Shown: positions 51,230-60,673, counted from the first letter of the stretch. The stretch is 64,000 bases of DNA from an uncultured Lachnospiraceae bacterium (GCA_937965795.1 CALCMD010000103.1:1-64000); one strand, 5' to 3'. Made by a program: numbers and translations. The notes: a model not told the origin generated them from the sequence alone.

Positions 51230-54200
51230 CAGCTCCCACGCTCCTCTCTTGTCTGCTGGTTCCCAAGCCTCTCATTCACATAAGGCGTCACGGCATGCCC
51301 GACCGTGCGGCCGTCCAGGTCGACCGTGGTGTGTATCTCCGCCTGCACCTGTACCGGCTGGCTGTTCATGACCGTCACCTGCGGGGACACGGAAACGCTG
51401 CCATACGGGACTGCCGGAATGGATTGCAGCGCCTCAACCCTGCTCTGTAAGGATGCGATCGCACGTTCAACGCCCGCCGTAATCCTGCGCTCCGCATCCG
51501 GGAGGGCCCCCTCAAAGCCCTTCGCAAGGCCGGATGGCAGGAACTTCCCGACCTGCTGCTCCATAACCTTCGACGGCGAACGAATCCCGAAAGCATCCCT
51601 GAACTCTTTAATCATGCTTTTTGCCATCTTCCGGCATTCTTTGGAAAGCAGTTCTTTTTCCGAGTTCAGCCCCTTCACCAGCCCTTTGCAGATATTTTTT
51701 CCTACCTCTTTCATCTTCGTTTCCGCATCCGCCATAGCTTCTCCGACCCTTTTTTCGTACTCCGCATGGATGCTCACAAATTCCTTTTCAAAAAAGCCCT
51801 CGGAATAGCTCTTTGCCTGACCCCGCAAGGTTTCCCATTTGCCCTTATACGCCTCCAGCTCCGCATCGGTCAGGGAATTCAGGTACTCGGAAAAGCTGAC
51901 CGCATCCTTTAAATCCATGCCCGTGATCTCTTCCATCAGCGTGTCCGGTATCCTGTCTTTCAGCCTGTTCAGCCCGTCCTGGTATCTCTGTACCTCCTCA
52001 AGCTGTGTGTCCAGGTCGTAAAAATTCACCGGGGCGGACATCTTCGAAAACATATCGGCCTGTCTGCCCTTTACATCATCATAAAGCCTCTGGCAGTCGT
52101 CTGCTATTTCCGTTAGCCGGTCCGACAGCCCTTCCCGTATCTTCCCGAATTCCGCATCGATCCCTTCGTTCAGGGAATCAATCAGGCTGCTGCCGAACTC
52201 CGAAAACTGTTTCTTGTACTTTTCCGCTTTTTTCTTAAGCTGCTTCGCCTGGCGTTCGAGCCGTTTCGCTTTCTCCTGGCTCTCCTTCCCGTCTTTTTTG
52301 CTGTATTTCCGGGCTTCCTCTTCTTTCTTTTCCGCCTGGCGCTCATACCTTGCGACGGTTCCCGTGCTCGATACCTTTTCGATGTACTTATTCACCAAAG
52401 CTTCCGCTTTCCTCGTGGCCAGCTCCTGCCTTTTTTGCAGGCTCTCGGTAATAAGCTCCACCATGCCGGCGCCGGCCCCGGAATAGTCCTTGTTTGTTTT
52501 TTTGGCGATCTTCACCGCACTTTCCGAGAGGGATTTCATTTTTCTGGCAAGCTTCCCCTCTTCGCTCTCTATGCCCTCTATGATTCCTTTTACGATCTGC
52601 CCCCCGACCTCTTTTTTAAATACTTTGGACGGGGAATGGATGTCCAGTTCATCCTTTGCGGCGTCCAGGGAAGCGCCTGCCATGTCCCTTGCGCTCTGCT
52701 CCACGTCACCCGTGCCGTCTTTGATGCCCTCCGCCATGCCTTTTGCGAGCCAGACGCCGACCTCTTTTTTAAACACTTTAGAAGGGGATGCGACTTCACC
52801 CTGATCCTTTGCCCCTTCGACCGCTTTCTTTACGGCTTCCCTTGCAGCCTTTTCTACAGCCGGGGACTCCGCCGTCATTCCCGCCACAGTGCCTTTCATG
52901 AGGTTCTGCCCGACGGTGTAAAAGTTATCATAATACCCCAAAGCCGTATCTTCCGCCCCCTTCATGGAAGCGTCCGCCGCTTTCTCCACATCACCGGCAT
53001 TCTCTTTTATCCCTGCCGCTGTGCCTTCCTGCATGGCTCCCCCGGCATCTTTTCCCACGCCGGAAGCGGTGTCCACTACTTCACCTGAGCCGTTCTCAAT
53101 GTTCTCTGTTGTTCCCTGTGTAAGTGCATCACCGTATTCCGCTCCTGCCTGTGCCATTTCCGCAGTTTCACCCTGCATCAGCGCCACCAGGCTCTGCATG
53201 GCGGCGACGGCCTCTGCACCGCCCGCCTCAAGCCCTGCCGCGATTTCCGGCGTGATCTGCACGCCTGCGTTAGCGGCCATCTGTGTGATAGCATCGAGAT
53301 TCTTTGAAATCCGGTTTCCAACTTTTGTGGTCGCCGTGTCTATGTCTACGCTGCCCGAAACAATGCCGTTTGCCAGCTTGTCCGGTATCTTAACGCCCGC
53401 ATTTTTCGCAATGTTCATGACACTCACCAGCCCTGATTCGACTGCCGCCCCGGTGTTCGCCAGACCAGACGAAGCTGTCCCGGAAAAGTCCATAGAGCCT
53501 CCCCACTCCTGCGCCATCTGTGCGAGCAGTTCCCTTCCGCCGCTCTGGTCGAGCGTCGCAACCATATGCTGGACGGCATTGGCCGCCTGCGGCCCCATTT
53601 CCAGGATGGCATTGTAAAACTCCGGTGTAATGGTCGTCCCTACCTCATTCGCAAGGGTCGCCATATTCTCTTTCCAGTTTTCGAGCCCTTCCCGCTGAGA
53701 TTTAAGGTTTTCCAGCATTTTTTCAGCGCTGATGTCCTCGCCGCCGTCAAACGTATCGAACAATGAGACTTTATTCTGGATATCCTGCTCAAGCTGTTCC
53801 CGGAACTCCGTGTATTTCTCCTGCAATGCCTGGAGGACTTCCTGCTGCGCAGAAGCGGTGTCTGAAAGCTCTCCATTTGCATCAGCCGCCCCGGATGCCG
53901 CTTCCTGATACCCGGCATAGCTTTCCGCTGCTTTGTCAAACTCAGCCGTAGCGTCATCACACGCCTGATGCAGCTCATCCAGCGTCCTCCGCTGCTGCGC
54001 CAGTGCAACCTCTGTTTTCGTCGCCGCCCTTCCCTGCGAGCCGCTCATCGCCGCCGAGCTGCTGATCGCATCTGTGGTCTGGTTCACGGCGTCCTTATGT
54101 TCCTTCTCCTCCAGGATGGCCTGTTTTTTCATTGCGCTGAATTTTTCCTGTGCTTCTTCCAGCTTTTTCTCAGCCTCATACTTTGCTTTGGCCGCCTGCG

Positions 54201-55923
54201 TCATGTCATCCTGCGCTGCTGCCGCCATCGCCTGGTTTTTCATGGATTCAATCAGGGCGTCCGTCGCTTCTTTCTGCTTATTGAGTTCCCCCGTCGTCTC
54301 ATCCAGCGACAGGTTCAGTTCCGGGATCTTACTGTTTAATTCGTCGACCATAGCCGCCATCTGCTGCTTGTCGCTGGCGGACTTGTTTTCTTTCTCCGCA
54401 AGCTTATACAGCCTGTCCGATAAGACCTTGCAGGCCCCGTACTCATCCTCGATCGCTTCTTTGTTCTGCCGGCTCTGCTCTGCGTTCTCATCCATGCTTT
54501 GGCGCAGTTCTTCATACGCTTCCTGGCTCTCCCGGACTGCTTTCGCATTTTCATCGGATGTTTCGGTCTGCGCCTCCATCACGCCCTGGAAGGTCAGGAC
54601 GGCCGTCGTCAGGGTGGTTAGTGCGAGCGCTACCATGCCGAATGGGTTCGCTGCCAGTGCGGCTGTAAAGGCTTGTACGGCCTTTGTTACCATAGGTAAA
54701 ATCTTTGTTACCGCAGTAAAACCTGTAAACACAGCCGCAAGTATGCCAAGCGCTACTGTCAGCGCCGTGACCGCCGCCACGACCTCCGGGTTGTCGTCCA
54801 CGAATTCCGTTGCCCACTCAAACGCCCCTGCGCCTGTTTCATATAACTGCTTCAGCGCCGGGTTCAGCTTGTCCCCGATGGCGATCTTCATATTCTCCGC
54901 AGCGTTCACGAAACGTTTTTTCGCATACTCCGTGGTGTCCGTCATTTTCCGGAAGGCCGTCTCTGTCGCCCCTGCGCTGCCCTGCATCTGCCCCAGCACG
55001 GAGTTGAATTTTTCCGCCCCGCTGTTGTAGATGGAAAGCATGCCGACGCCCGCTTCCGCACTGCTCCACAGGTTGTTGAATTCTGCGGCATTGCCGCCGA
55101 CACTGTCCCCGACAATCTGGAGGATATCCCCCAGGGACTTCCCTTCCTTTGTCAGTTCCGAGAATCCCTTCCCGGTCTTTTCCTTCAGGACCTCCCCGAC
55201 CGTGGAACCGCTGTCCCCCAGCTCGTTCAGGGCTGCCTTGATATAAGTGGTCGCCTCGTCCGTCTTGATTCCGTTTGCGGTAAGCACGGCGTAAGCAGAC
55301 GACAGGTTCTCTATTTCCATCCCGTATGCGGCCGCAAGCGGGATGACCTTGCCCATCGCGCTTGCCACTTCCCCTACGGATGTTTTACCGAGGTTCTGCG
55401 TCGTGACCAGTACGTCCGAAATCCTCGTGACCTGGTCTGTCCCCATGCCGTAGGCGTTCATTGCCGTAGTCAGGATGTCAATCGCAGTCGCCGTATCCGT
55501 AAAGCCGCCGACCGCAAGCTTGCTTGCGTCCCTTACCACATCGACCGCTTCTGCCGTGTCCACACTTGCGGAAATCGCCTGGTAAGTGGATTCTGAGAGT
55601 TCATTCGCCTCCACGCCGAGGTCTGCCGACAGCTCCATGATGGAGCTTTTCATGGATTCCAGCGACGCTTTCGAACCGTCCGCAATCGTCATGACCTTTG
55701 AGACCCCTGTCTCAAACGCCGACGCCGCTTCTGAACAGTCGTATAAGGCTTCTGCTATCTCCTTCGCCGTGGCGGCGATCCCTGCTGCCGTGAGGACGGA
55801 CGCGAGGGCTTCTATGCCTTTTGTTGCCCCCTTTGCTGACTTGGTGATATCATCAACCCCATCATTAAAACCGCTTTCGTCTATAGCTGTTTGAAATACT
55901 AAATACCCATCTGGATTTGCCAT
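51229..55923 (-). CDS. Phage tail tape measure protein
   Basis: The 1,564-residue protein sets tail length; by the usual rule of about 0.15 nm per residue the tail would be in the order of 230 nm. It has a TP901-like N-terminal core (ESGFNDGVDDITKSAKGATKG), a hydrophobic stretch (about 380-440), extended coiled coils and, in the second half, three copies of a SPSKVxxxxVG motif (for example SPSKVFKKEVGVWLAKG), a known feature of some tape measures. AAGGAAGG precedes the ATG. No endopeptidase domain is seen. Confidence 0.95.
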   Translation of the reverse strand: MANPDGYLVFQTAIDESGFNDGVDDITKSAKGATKGIEALASVLTAAGIAATAKEIAEALYDCSEAASAFETGVSKVMTIADGSKASLESMKSSIMELSADLGVEANELSESTYQAISASVDTAEAVDVVRDASKLAVGGFTDTATAIDILTTAMNAYGMGTDQVTRISDVLVTTQNLGKTSVGEVASAMGKVIPLAAAYGMEIENLSSAYAVLTANGIKTDEATTYIKAALNELGDSGSTVGEVLKEKTGKGFSELTKEGKSLGDILQIVGDSVGGNAAEFNNLWSSAEAGVGMLSIYNSGAEKFNSVLGQMQGSAGATETAFRKMTDTTEYAKKRFVNAAENMKIAIGDKLNPALKQLYETGAGAFEWATEFVDDNPEVVAAVTALTVALGILAAVFTGFTAVTKILPMVTKAVQAFTAALAANPFGMVALALTTLTTAVLTFQGVMEAQTETSDENAKAVRESQEAYEELRQSMDENAEQSRQNKEAIEDEYGACKVLSDRLYKLAEKENKSASDKQQMAAMVDELNSKIPELNLSLDETTGELNKQKEATDALIESMKNQAMAAAAQDDMTQAAKAKYEAEKKLEEAQEKFSAMKKQAILEEKEHKDAVNQTTDAISSSAAMSGSQGRAATKTEVALAQQRRTLDELHQACDDATAEFDKAAESYAGYQEAASGAADANGELSDTASAQQEVLQALQEKYTEFREQLEQDIQNKVSLFDTFDGGEDISAEKMLENLKSQREGLENWKENMATLANEVGTTITPEFYNAILEMGPQAANAVQHMVATLDQSGGRELLAQMAQEWGGSMDFSGTASSGLANTGAAVESGLVSVMNIAKNAGVKIPDKLANGIVSGSVDIDTATTKVGNRISKNLDAITQMAANAGVQITPEIAAGLEAGGAEAVAAMQSLVALMQGETAEMAQAGAEYGDALTQGTTENIENGSGEVVDTASGVGKDAGGAMQEGTAAGIKENAGDVEKAADASMKGAEDTALGYYDNFYTVGQNLMKGTVAGMTAESPAVEKAAREAVKKAVEGAKDQGEVASPSKVFKKEVGVWLAKGMAEGIKDGTGDVEQSARDMAGASLDAAKDELDIHSPSKVFKKEVGGQIVKGIIEGIESEEGKLARKMKSLSESAVKIAKKTNKDYSGAGAGMVELITESLQKRQELATRKAEALVNKYIEKVSSTGTVARYERQAEKKEEEARKYSKKDGKESQEKAKRLERQAKQLKKKAEKYKKQFSEFGSSLIDSLNEGIDAEFGKIREGLSDRLTEIADDCQRLYDDVKGRQADMFSKMSAPVNFYDLDTQLEEVQRYQDGLNRLKDRIPDTLMEEITGMDLKDAVSFSEYLNSLTDAELEAYKGKWETLRGQAKSYSEGFFEKEFVSIHAEYEKRVGEAMADAETKMKEVGKNICKGLVKGLNSEKELLSKECRKMAKSMIKEFRDAFGIRSPSKVMEQQVGKFLPSGLAKGFEGALPDAERRITAGVERAIASLQSRVEALQSIPAVPYGSVSVSPQVTVMNSQPVQVQAEIHTTVDLDGRTVGHAVTPYVNERLGNQQTREERGS

Positions 55924-55937
55924 ATTTCCACCTTCCT

Positions 55938-56492
55938 TTACATCAGGCCGCCGAACAGCTCACCGATGCGCCCGGCATCCGCTTCCGTATCCTCCACGGA
56001 AATCGCCCTCTGAATCCGGCGAATCCTTTCCCGTTCGTGCCTGTCTTTGATTTTCCCTGTGTCTACGCACCGGTAAGCGATGCGTTTCTTTATCTCTGAA
56101 TCCTCGGAAAGCCCCACAAGGAGCGTCTGGAACTTCTGCCAGTGCAGGTAACGGCAGGAAGTCAGGTCTATCCCGTAGAACCGCAGGAAATCCCCGATGA
56201 TATATGGGGCGTCCTTTTTGTAGGAAAGGGTCCTTTTCTGCTCCCTCCCCTCTTCCTCCGGTCCTTTCTCCCTGTCCCCCTCTATGAAACCGGTCACTGC
56301 CCGGATTGCTCCTTCCAGGTCATCCGGCATTTCCTTATACAGGCCCAGGATCACCATCATCCTGTCCTCCTGGTTCTTTCCCAGTTCCAGGGATTCGATC
56401 ATTTTCAGCACCGCCCGGAAGTCTGTTTTGATGGGGAGCATCCTGCCCCCCACCTCCAATCTGTCCGGGAACGGCTCATAAAGTGGGTTCAT
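55938..56492 (-). CDS. Bacteriophage Gp15-type tail assembly chaperone
   Basis: The 184 residues resemble the Gp15 family, which sits between the major tail protein and tape measure as the tail assembly chaperone. The pattern NPLYEPFPDRLEVGGRMLPIKTDFRAVLKM at the N terminus is typical. No frameshift signal or second chaperone frame is evident. GGGAGGAC precedes the ATG. Confidence 0.85.
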   Translation of the reverse strand: MNPLYEPFPDRLEVGGRMLPIKTDFRAVLKMIESLELGKNQEDRMMVILGLYKEMPDDLEGAIRAVTGFIEGDREKGPEEEGREQKRTLSYKKDAPYIIGDFLRFYGIDLTSCRYLHWQKFQTLLVGLSEDSEIKKRIAYRCVDTGKIKDRHERERIRRIQRAISVEDTEADAGRIGELFGGLM

Positions 56493-56513
56493 AAGCCCGT
56501 CCTCCCATCTGTT

Positions 56514-57047
56514 TTACGCCCCGATGTCCTCTGACGGCTTTTCCGAAAACGTACAGGTCTTTCCGTCAGCCGAAACCTTTGCGTATCCTTTCACGCTTTC
56601 CGTTTTTACCGCAAAGCTCCCGGAATACTGGAGGGCGTCCGTCCCGTCCCCGGAAGAATCCGGCAGGATGGAGAACCCTCTCTTCCTGGCTACATATTCG
56701 TTTTCCGCCGTCGCATCCCCTTTGTCGAACAGATTCACAGTCACAAGCGTGCGCACCTCTCCCATCAGTTCGTCATCATGAATCGCCGCAATGTCTTTCA
56801 GTACGGGGTCATTCTGGTGATGGTCGAAAGCATAGTCCAGCGCTGTGCCGTATCCGGTCACATCGGAATCTTTGGAATCCTTGTCCACATATTTCCTTTC
56901 ATAAGTCTCCGGGTTCTTCGATTCCGAAAGGGACGTGAAATGCTCCATGCGTTTAAACTCCTCCGGTTCCGCCCCGTCTGTCCCCGGTACTCCATAAAAT
57001 GCCACTTTCTGGCTCCTTCTTACTAATTTCGCTTTTTCGTTTGCCAT
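56514..57047 (-). CDS. Major tail protein
   Basis: The 177-residue protein is in the position of the tail tube protein, with beta-rich patterns and a moderate size typical of Siphoviridae tubes (AFYGVPGTDGAEPEEFKRMEHFTSLS, YGTALDYAFDHHQND). GGAGG precedes the ATG. It lies 2 nt after the tail terminator gene. Confidence 0.82.
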   Translation of the reverse strand: MANEKAKLVRRSQKVAFYGVPGTDGAEPEEFKRMEHFTSLSESKNPETYERKYVDKDSKDSDVTGYGTALDYAFDHHQNDPVLKDIAAIHDDELMGEVRTLVTVNLFDKGDATAENEYVARKRGFSILPDSSGDGTDALQYSGSFAVKTESVKGYAKVSADGKTCTFSEKPSEDIGA

Positions 57048-57049
57048 AA

Positions 57050-57481
57050 TTAAGCCTCCTGTTCATAAAGTAAGCGGCACTCAATCCGGTACAGAGCCAT
57101 TTTGTTCTCTGCATCGAAAAGATAGCCGCTGTTTAAAGTTTCGATTCCTGTGGCGGTCTGCTTCGGATTGGAGAGCTCCGGGAATATCCCGGCGTCCGCC
57201 TGCTGCTCCATCCATTCCTCGAACCACTGGTAGAACCCGCTGTTCTCGATATTTATCAGGGCGTCCTCGTCGTATTCCTCCTTGCTCATAAATGCGAACT
57301 GGAACTGCTTCTTCCTGCCGCCGTCCACGCACCTTGCAAGCGTGGGCATACATGGGAGGGGATCTACGGAATAGCTCATGTCTACCCCGATATAGTCCAC
57401 GTTCACCCGCCAGTCCGCAAGGAACGGGCAGGTGAGGATAAATGCCCGGATCGATTCGATGATGCTAATTCCCTGCTGCAA
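57050..57481 (-). CDS. Tail terminator (minor capsid 3-like)
   Basis: The 143 residues match the position and fold pattern of tail terminator proteins (MQQGISIIESIRAFILTCPFLADWRVNVDYIG), sometimes labelled minor capsid 3. It starts with TTG, preceded by GAGAAAGA, and overlaps the upstream gene by 17 nt. Confidence 0.75.
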   Translation of the reverse strand: MQQGISIIESIRAFILTCPFLADWRVNVDYIGVDMSYSVDPLPCMPTLARCVDGGRKKQFQFAFMSKEEYDEDALINIENSGFYQWFEEWMEQQADAGIFPELSNPKQTATGIETLNSGYLFDAENKMALYRIECRLLYEQEA

Positions 57482-57854
57482 TCTTTCTCGCCCCCTCTAA
57501 AATGACATCCTTGTCCCGGTTCTTCATCCTTTCGAACCACAAAGAATCTGTTTTGTGCTCATAATACTGCCTCCTGGCGTATGGTGTTGGCTGCCGGATA
57601 ACACCAGAGCCGATCACCGTCCCCAGCGTGGCGGACTTACGCAGCACTCCGGTGCGGAACGGGGTGTATCTTGCCATCCTGCGGATACACTCCTGGTCTA
57701 CAAATTTCTGCACTCTGCTGAATTTCCGTTCCATATCACGGGGCATGTTCTTGTTCCATTCCAGTCGGCAGGTCATTTTTCCGTTCCGGCCATGTATTGT
57801 ATATACAACGCCTCTTGGCGTCATAATCGCAAAATTTTTCACTGTATCTGCCAT
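57465..57854 (-). CDS. Minor capsid / head-tail connector protein (minor capsid 2-like)
   Basis: The 129 residues resemble the minor capsid 2 family (HK97 gp10-like tail completion), including CRLEWNKNMPRDMERKFSRVQKFVDQ and TPFRTGVLRKSATLGT. GGAGG precedes the ATG, which overlaps the stopper stop by one base (TAATG). Confidence 0.82.
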   Translation of the reverse strand: MADTVKNFAIMTPRGVVYTIHGRNGKMTCRLEWNKNMPRDMERKFSRVQKFVDQECIRRMARYTPFRTGVLRKSATLGTVIGSGVIRQPTPYARRQYYEHKTDSLWFERMKNRDKDVILEGARKIAAGN

Positions 57855-58189
57855 TACACACCTCCCACTTTGATATGCGGGGAACCCCCGAACCGGTTAT
57901 CATTCGCGGACGTCACCTTGCAGTGTTCCGTCCCCTCCAGGTCTTTCACAGTCCGCATCTCCACCAGACAGTTCCCCTTCACGATAAAGTCATCTTTTTT
58001 TACTTCCACGGAGGTATCCGGTATCCTTACCGTGTAAACGTCCGCAGTTTTCAGCCCGTCCGTAGTGACGGAGGACTGTTCGCTTTTGTGCCACCATACC
58101 TCCGGAAGGTAAACCCTTTCCCACGCATCCAGCCGGGACTGGGGGTCATATTTCCGGCGGTAAAGGGTGGCGTCCGTATTTGTCAGCAT
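57854..58189 (-). CDS. Head closure / stopper protein (minor capsid 1-like)
   Basis: The 111-residue protein resembles minor capsid 1, which plugs the head; the pattern YRRKYDPQSRLDAWERVYLPEVWW and a later beta-strand pair are typical. It lies 3 nt after the adaptor gene. GGGGGTG precedes the ATG. Confidence 0.82.
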   Translation of the reverse strand: MLTNTDATLYRRKYDPQSRLDAWERVYLPEVWWHKSEQSSVTTDGLKTADVYTVRIPDTSVEVKKDDFIVKGNCLVEMRTVKDLEGTEHCKVTSANDNRFGGSPHIKVGGV

Positions 58190-58192
58190 CGT

Positions 58193-58561
58193 TCAACACC
58201 CCCTATACATAAGCCCTGTATGGGCCAGATACGCAGAGCAGATGCCGTACAGCTTGCTCCGCAGGAACATGTCGGCATCCTCCCCGTCCTTCTGTTCCGT
58301 CAGGTAAGTTACGGAGTACCCGTCAATGTTCTCCGCTTTTTTGACCTTGCCGGCATCTTTGAAACGCAGGTTATAGACAGCCTCCGCCATCTCACAGGCA
58401 CAGTCAGCCAGGGGCTCCACGCTGTCCGGGTCGGTGATCCGGTTGAACGTGTAATAGTCAATCTGCCTGCTGGCGATGTTCGCACATCTTTGGAACAATT
58501 TTTCCGGGATGATTGTCCCTCCGAATTCTCCCCGGTAATACTCATAAGATGTATACGCCAT
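58193..58561 (-). CDS. Head-tail adaptor protein (gp6-like)
   Basis: The 122 residues resemble the head-tail connector gp6 family, with a helical pattern FQRCANIASRQIDYYTFNRI and ACEMAEAVYNLRFKDAGK. It sits between capsid and stopper genes, as in related phages. GGTGG precedes the ATG. Confidence 0.8.
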   Translation of the reverse strand: MAYTSYEYYRGEFGGTIIPEKLFQRCANIASRQIDYYTFNRITDPDSVEPLADCACEMAEAVYNLRFKDAGKVKKAENIDGYSVTYLTEQKDGEDADMFLRSKLYGICSAYLAHTGLMYRGC

Positions 58562-58563
58562 AT

Positions 58564-59577
58564 TTAACCACCCTGACTATCCGTTTTCGTTTCTGACTTT
58601 CCGGAAGATGTTGCCGGTTTCAGTACCGCAAAAGGACAGCGTTTCGTCTTGTCCTTCTCCTGTGAGTTGATCGGGTTCGGGATTTCCCAGCCCAGACGCA
58701 TCACGGCGCGCAGGGCGACCATATCGTTCTGCATCAGGTTATAGGCAATAGATCCGTCCGTATTCTGCACAACGCCCTCCGTGAACAGCTTAAACGTAAT
58801 GTCCTGGCGCATCGCATAAACAAGCTGTGAGAAATCACCTGCGATCATTAAAGCCTTGCTCTTGTCAAAAATGCCGTTGTTCGGGAAATACATGCTGGAG
58901 CCATCCAGAGAATAGTTTGTACCGGACTGCATATCGTTCTTAAAAATTGGCTGTCCGGTAGTGTCTTTCAGTCCACGTAGCTTCGATCTCATGGAAATGT
59001 CCGCAACGTTTCCATTTACGAAATAACCGGACTGTTCGACCTTTGCTATCACGCCATCCTCTCCCATGATGTCTGCGTACAGGTCAGTCGTGGAAGTAAT
59101 GACACTTCCCGTTGCTGTTGCTGTCGACACAATATCATCCCTCCAGGATGCCGGTTTCTCCACACCGAAAAATACCGCCCCGTCAATCACTTTTCCAAAA
59201 GCCTCCTGTACTCTCGGTCTTACCTCGCCCCAAATATCATAATCTGCATCTTCCAGCACAGCCTCCGGGATTGGTACGATAACCGCAATTTCCTCCGCTG
59301 TAATATACTTCTTACTCCATTTCATGTTTGTAGTCCTTTTCTGTCCATTGTCGCCGTTGACGAAATACGCCATCGGCAGCATGTCGAGCACCGGCATCCG
59401 GTACTTATTGGAGGACATATTAGGAAGCCTGCGCCCCATCCGGAGCACCGCCGATTCCGTCACTACACCCTGGATAATCTCTCGGGCATACTGTTCCGGA
59501 ATGAGCGATTCTGCCCCGGACCTGTCAATAATGGATGTATCCGTCTCAAATAATCTGAGATTCATTCTTCTTTTCAT
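58564..59577 (-). CDS. HK97-type major capsid protein
   Basis: The 337 residues form the HK97-fold shell: SLIPEQYAREIIQGVVTESAVLR at the N terminus and GKVIDGAVFFG in the core. There is no long delta domain, since a separate scaffold gene precedes it. The N terminus MKRRMNLRLFETD matches the L27-prepeptide-like motif seen in the scaffold. It starts 2 to 4 nt from the scaffold stop. Confidence 0.95.
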   Translation of the reverse strand: MKRRMNLRLFETDTSIIDRSGAESLIPEQYAREIIQGVVTESAVLRMGRRLPNMSSNKYRMPVLDMLPMAYFVNGDNGQKRTTNMKWSKKYITAEEIAVIVPIPEAVLEDADYDIWGEVRPRVQEAFGKVIDGAVFFGVEKPASWRDDIVSTATATGSVITSTTDLYADIMGEDGVIAKVEQSGYFVNGNVADISMRSKLRGLKDTTGQPIFKNDMQSGTNYSLDGSSMYFPNNGIFDKSKALMIAGDFSQLVYAMRQDITFKLFTEGVVQNTDGSIAYNLMQNDMVALRAVMRLGWEIPNPINSQEKDKTKRCPFAVLKPATSSGKSETKTDSQGG

Positions 59578-60161
59578 CTTCTTGCCGCCTTTCTGATCAT
59601 TGCATTTACAAAATCGTTTGTTGTATTTCCTGGCGAGCCTTCCGTGGAGGCCCCTGCTTTTGGCTGAATATTGACACGGTAGCCGCCGCCTGCATACTGG
59701 GGATTATCCTTCAGGAATGCTTTCAGCGCTGTTTTGAAATCCGTCTTATCGTCCACTTTCTTCGCTACTTCGAAAAGCACAAAATCCGTATATCGGGCAT
59801 CCACACCGCTTTCCTTCAGGATATCTTTTTGCTTGTGTGCCTCCAGTTCCTTAAGGGCATCGTCACGCTCTTTCTCAATTGCTGAGAAGTCCGGCTTGTT
59901 TGCTTCCCTCTGCTGTTTGAACTGATTGAGCGCCTGCGCGACTTCCTCCTGTGTCATGCCCTGCTGCTGGAAGTAGGATCGGAGCGCCGCCTGTTCTGCC
60001 CTATGCGCCCTTGCATTGGCAATCTCCTCAGCCTGCTCAAAACTATAAGTTGCCCCGGCGCTTCCCTGGCCGCCGTTACCGCTTCCGGCATTTCCGCCCT
60101 GCCCTCCAGAGCCAGCCCCGCCGCCGTCCTCAAAGAGCTGCAAATTCATTCTTTTTCTCAT
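59574..60161 (-). CDS. Phage capsid scaffold protein (DUF4355-type)
   Basis: The 195 residues show a disordered Gly-rich segment (12-36), a long coiled coil (about 50-110: FEQAEEIANARAHRAEQAAL to KDILKESG), and a helical C terminus, the DUF4355 scaffold layout. The start at 60,161 is chosen because AGGAGG precedes the ATG and the product opens MRKRMNLQLFEDG. A longer in-frame frame continues upstream to 60,260 and beyond, discussed as a finding. Confidence 0.85.
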   Translation of the reverse strand: MRKRMNLQLFEDGGGAGSGGQGGNAGSGNGGQGSAGATYSFEQAEEIANARAHRAEQAALRSYFQQQGMTQEEVAQALNQFKQQREANKPDFSAIEKERDDALKELEAHKQKDILKESGVDARYTDFVLFEVAKKVDDKTDFKTALKAFLKDNPQYAGGGYRVNIQPKAGASTEGSPGNTTNDFVNAMIRKAARR

Positions 60162-60164
60162 CTT

Positions 60165-60297
60165 TCTGTTCCTCCTATGAGTGGTTTCCATAGCTTTTAA
60201 TGCCTTCCTGGTCTGGGCACAAAAATAAGACGCTTCACCCTGCGCCTCAAAGGGGATCACCGGATCGCCTTTTAAATACTATTTGCCTGTTTCATGG
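60165..60297 (-). other. Short conserved-looking frame between prp and scaffold
   Basis: After the prp stop, an ATG overlaps it (ATGA) and encodes MKQANSI before a TAA. The next frame (-1 relative) continues YLKGDPVIPFEAQGEASYF and is open into the scaffold gene. A single-base change, or a -1 frameshift near 60,275-60,280, would join them. I cannot tell decay from programmed frameshifting. Confidence 0.4.
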
Positions 60298-60591
60298 CCA
60301 GTCCTCCTTTTCTGCTAACTCAAGCTCAATATTTCCTGGGTATTCCCCTGCAATGTCCTGGAATGCCCTGTATGCCGCCCCCAACAAGATACCGATACCT
60401 TCTGTCTGCCTGCATCTGCTATTCTGGGTAATTTTCAGATAACCGCTGCACATTTCCATCGTTCCAAGTCCGTCACGCTCCAAATAATTTCCCACCATCT
60501 GACTAATGGCAGATATCCCGTGACATACCACAGGATCGGGAGCATGGCCGCTGATTTCGCAAAAATCTTCGCCGATTAAAATCTTTGTCAT
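60292..60591 (-). CDS. Phage Prp-like cysteine protease
   Basis: The 99-residue product resembles ribosomal-processing cysteine protease Prp, whose cellular form removes the N-terminal extension of ribosomal protein L27. Catalytic residues appear in SGHAPDPVVCHG, with His and Cys seven residues apart (a shorter loop than in cellular Prp), and the C-terminal pattern EYPGNIELE matches the Prp end. The start at 60,591 is chosen for AAAGGAG. It lies next to scaffold and capsid genes whose N termini carry a likely target motif. Confidence 0.75.
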   Translation of the reverse strand: MTKILIGEDFCEISGHAPDPVVCHGISAISQMVGNYLERDGLGTMEMCSGYLKITQNSRCRQTEGIGILLGAAYRAFQDIAGEYPGNIELELAEKEDWP

Positions 60592-60673
60592 GTTGTCACT
60601 CCTTTCTGCTGCGATAACACAGCGGTTGAAAACGGGTATAAAAATACCACTCACTCTGGAGAATGGGTGGTAT

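Noticed and set aside
54074..55030. Long plus-strand open frame (318 codons) inside the tape measure gene
   Set aside because: It is antisense to a well-supported tape measure, and its composition is a shadow of the Ala-rich sense codons.
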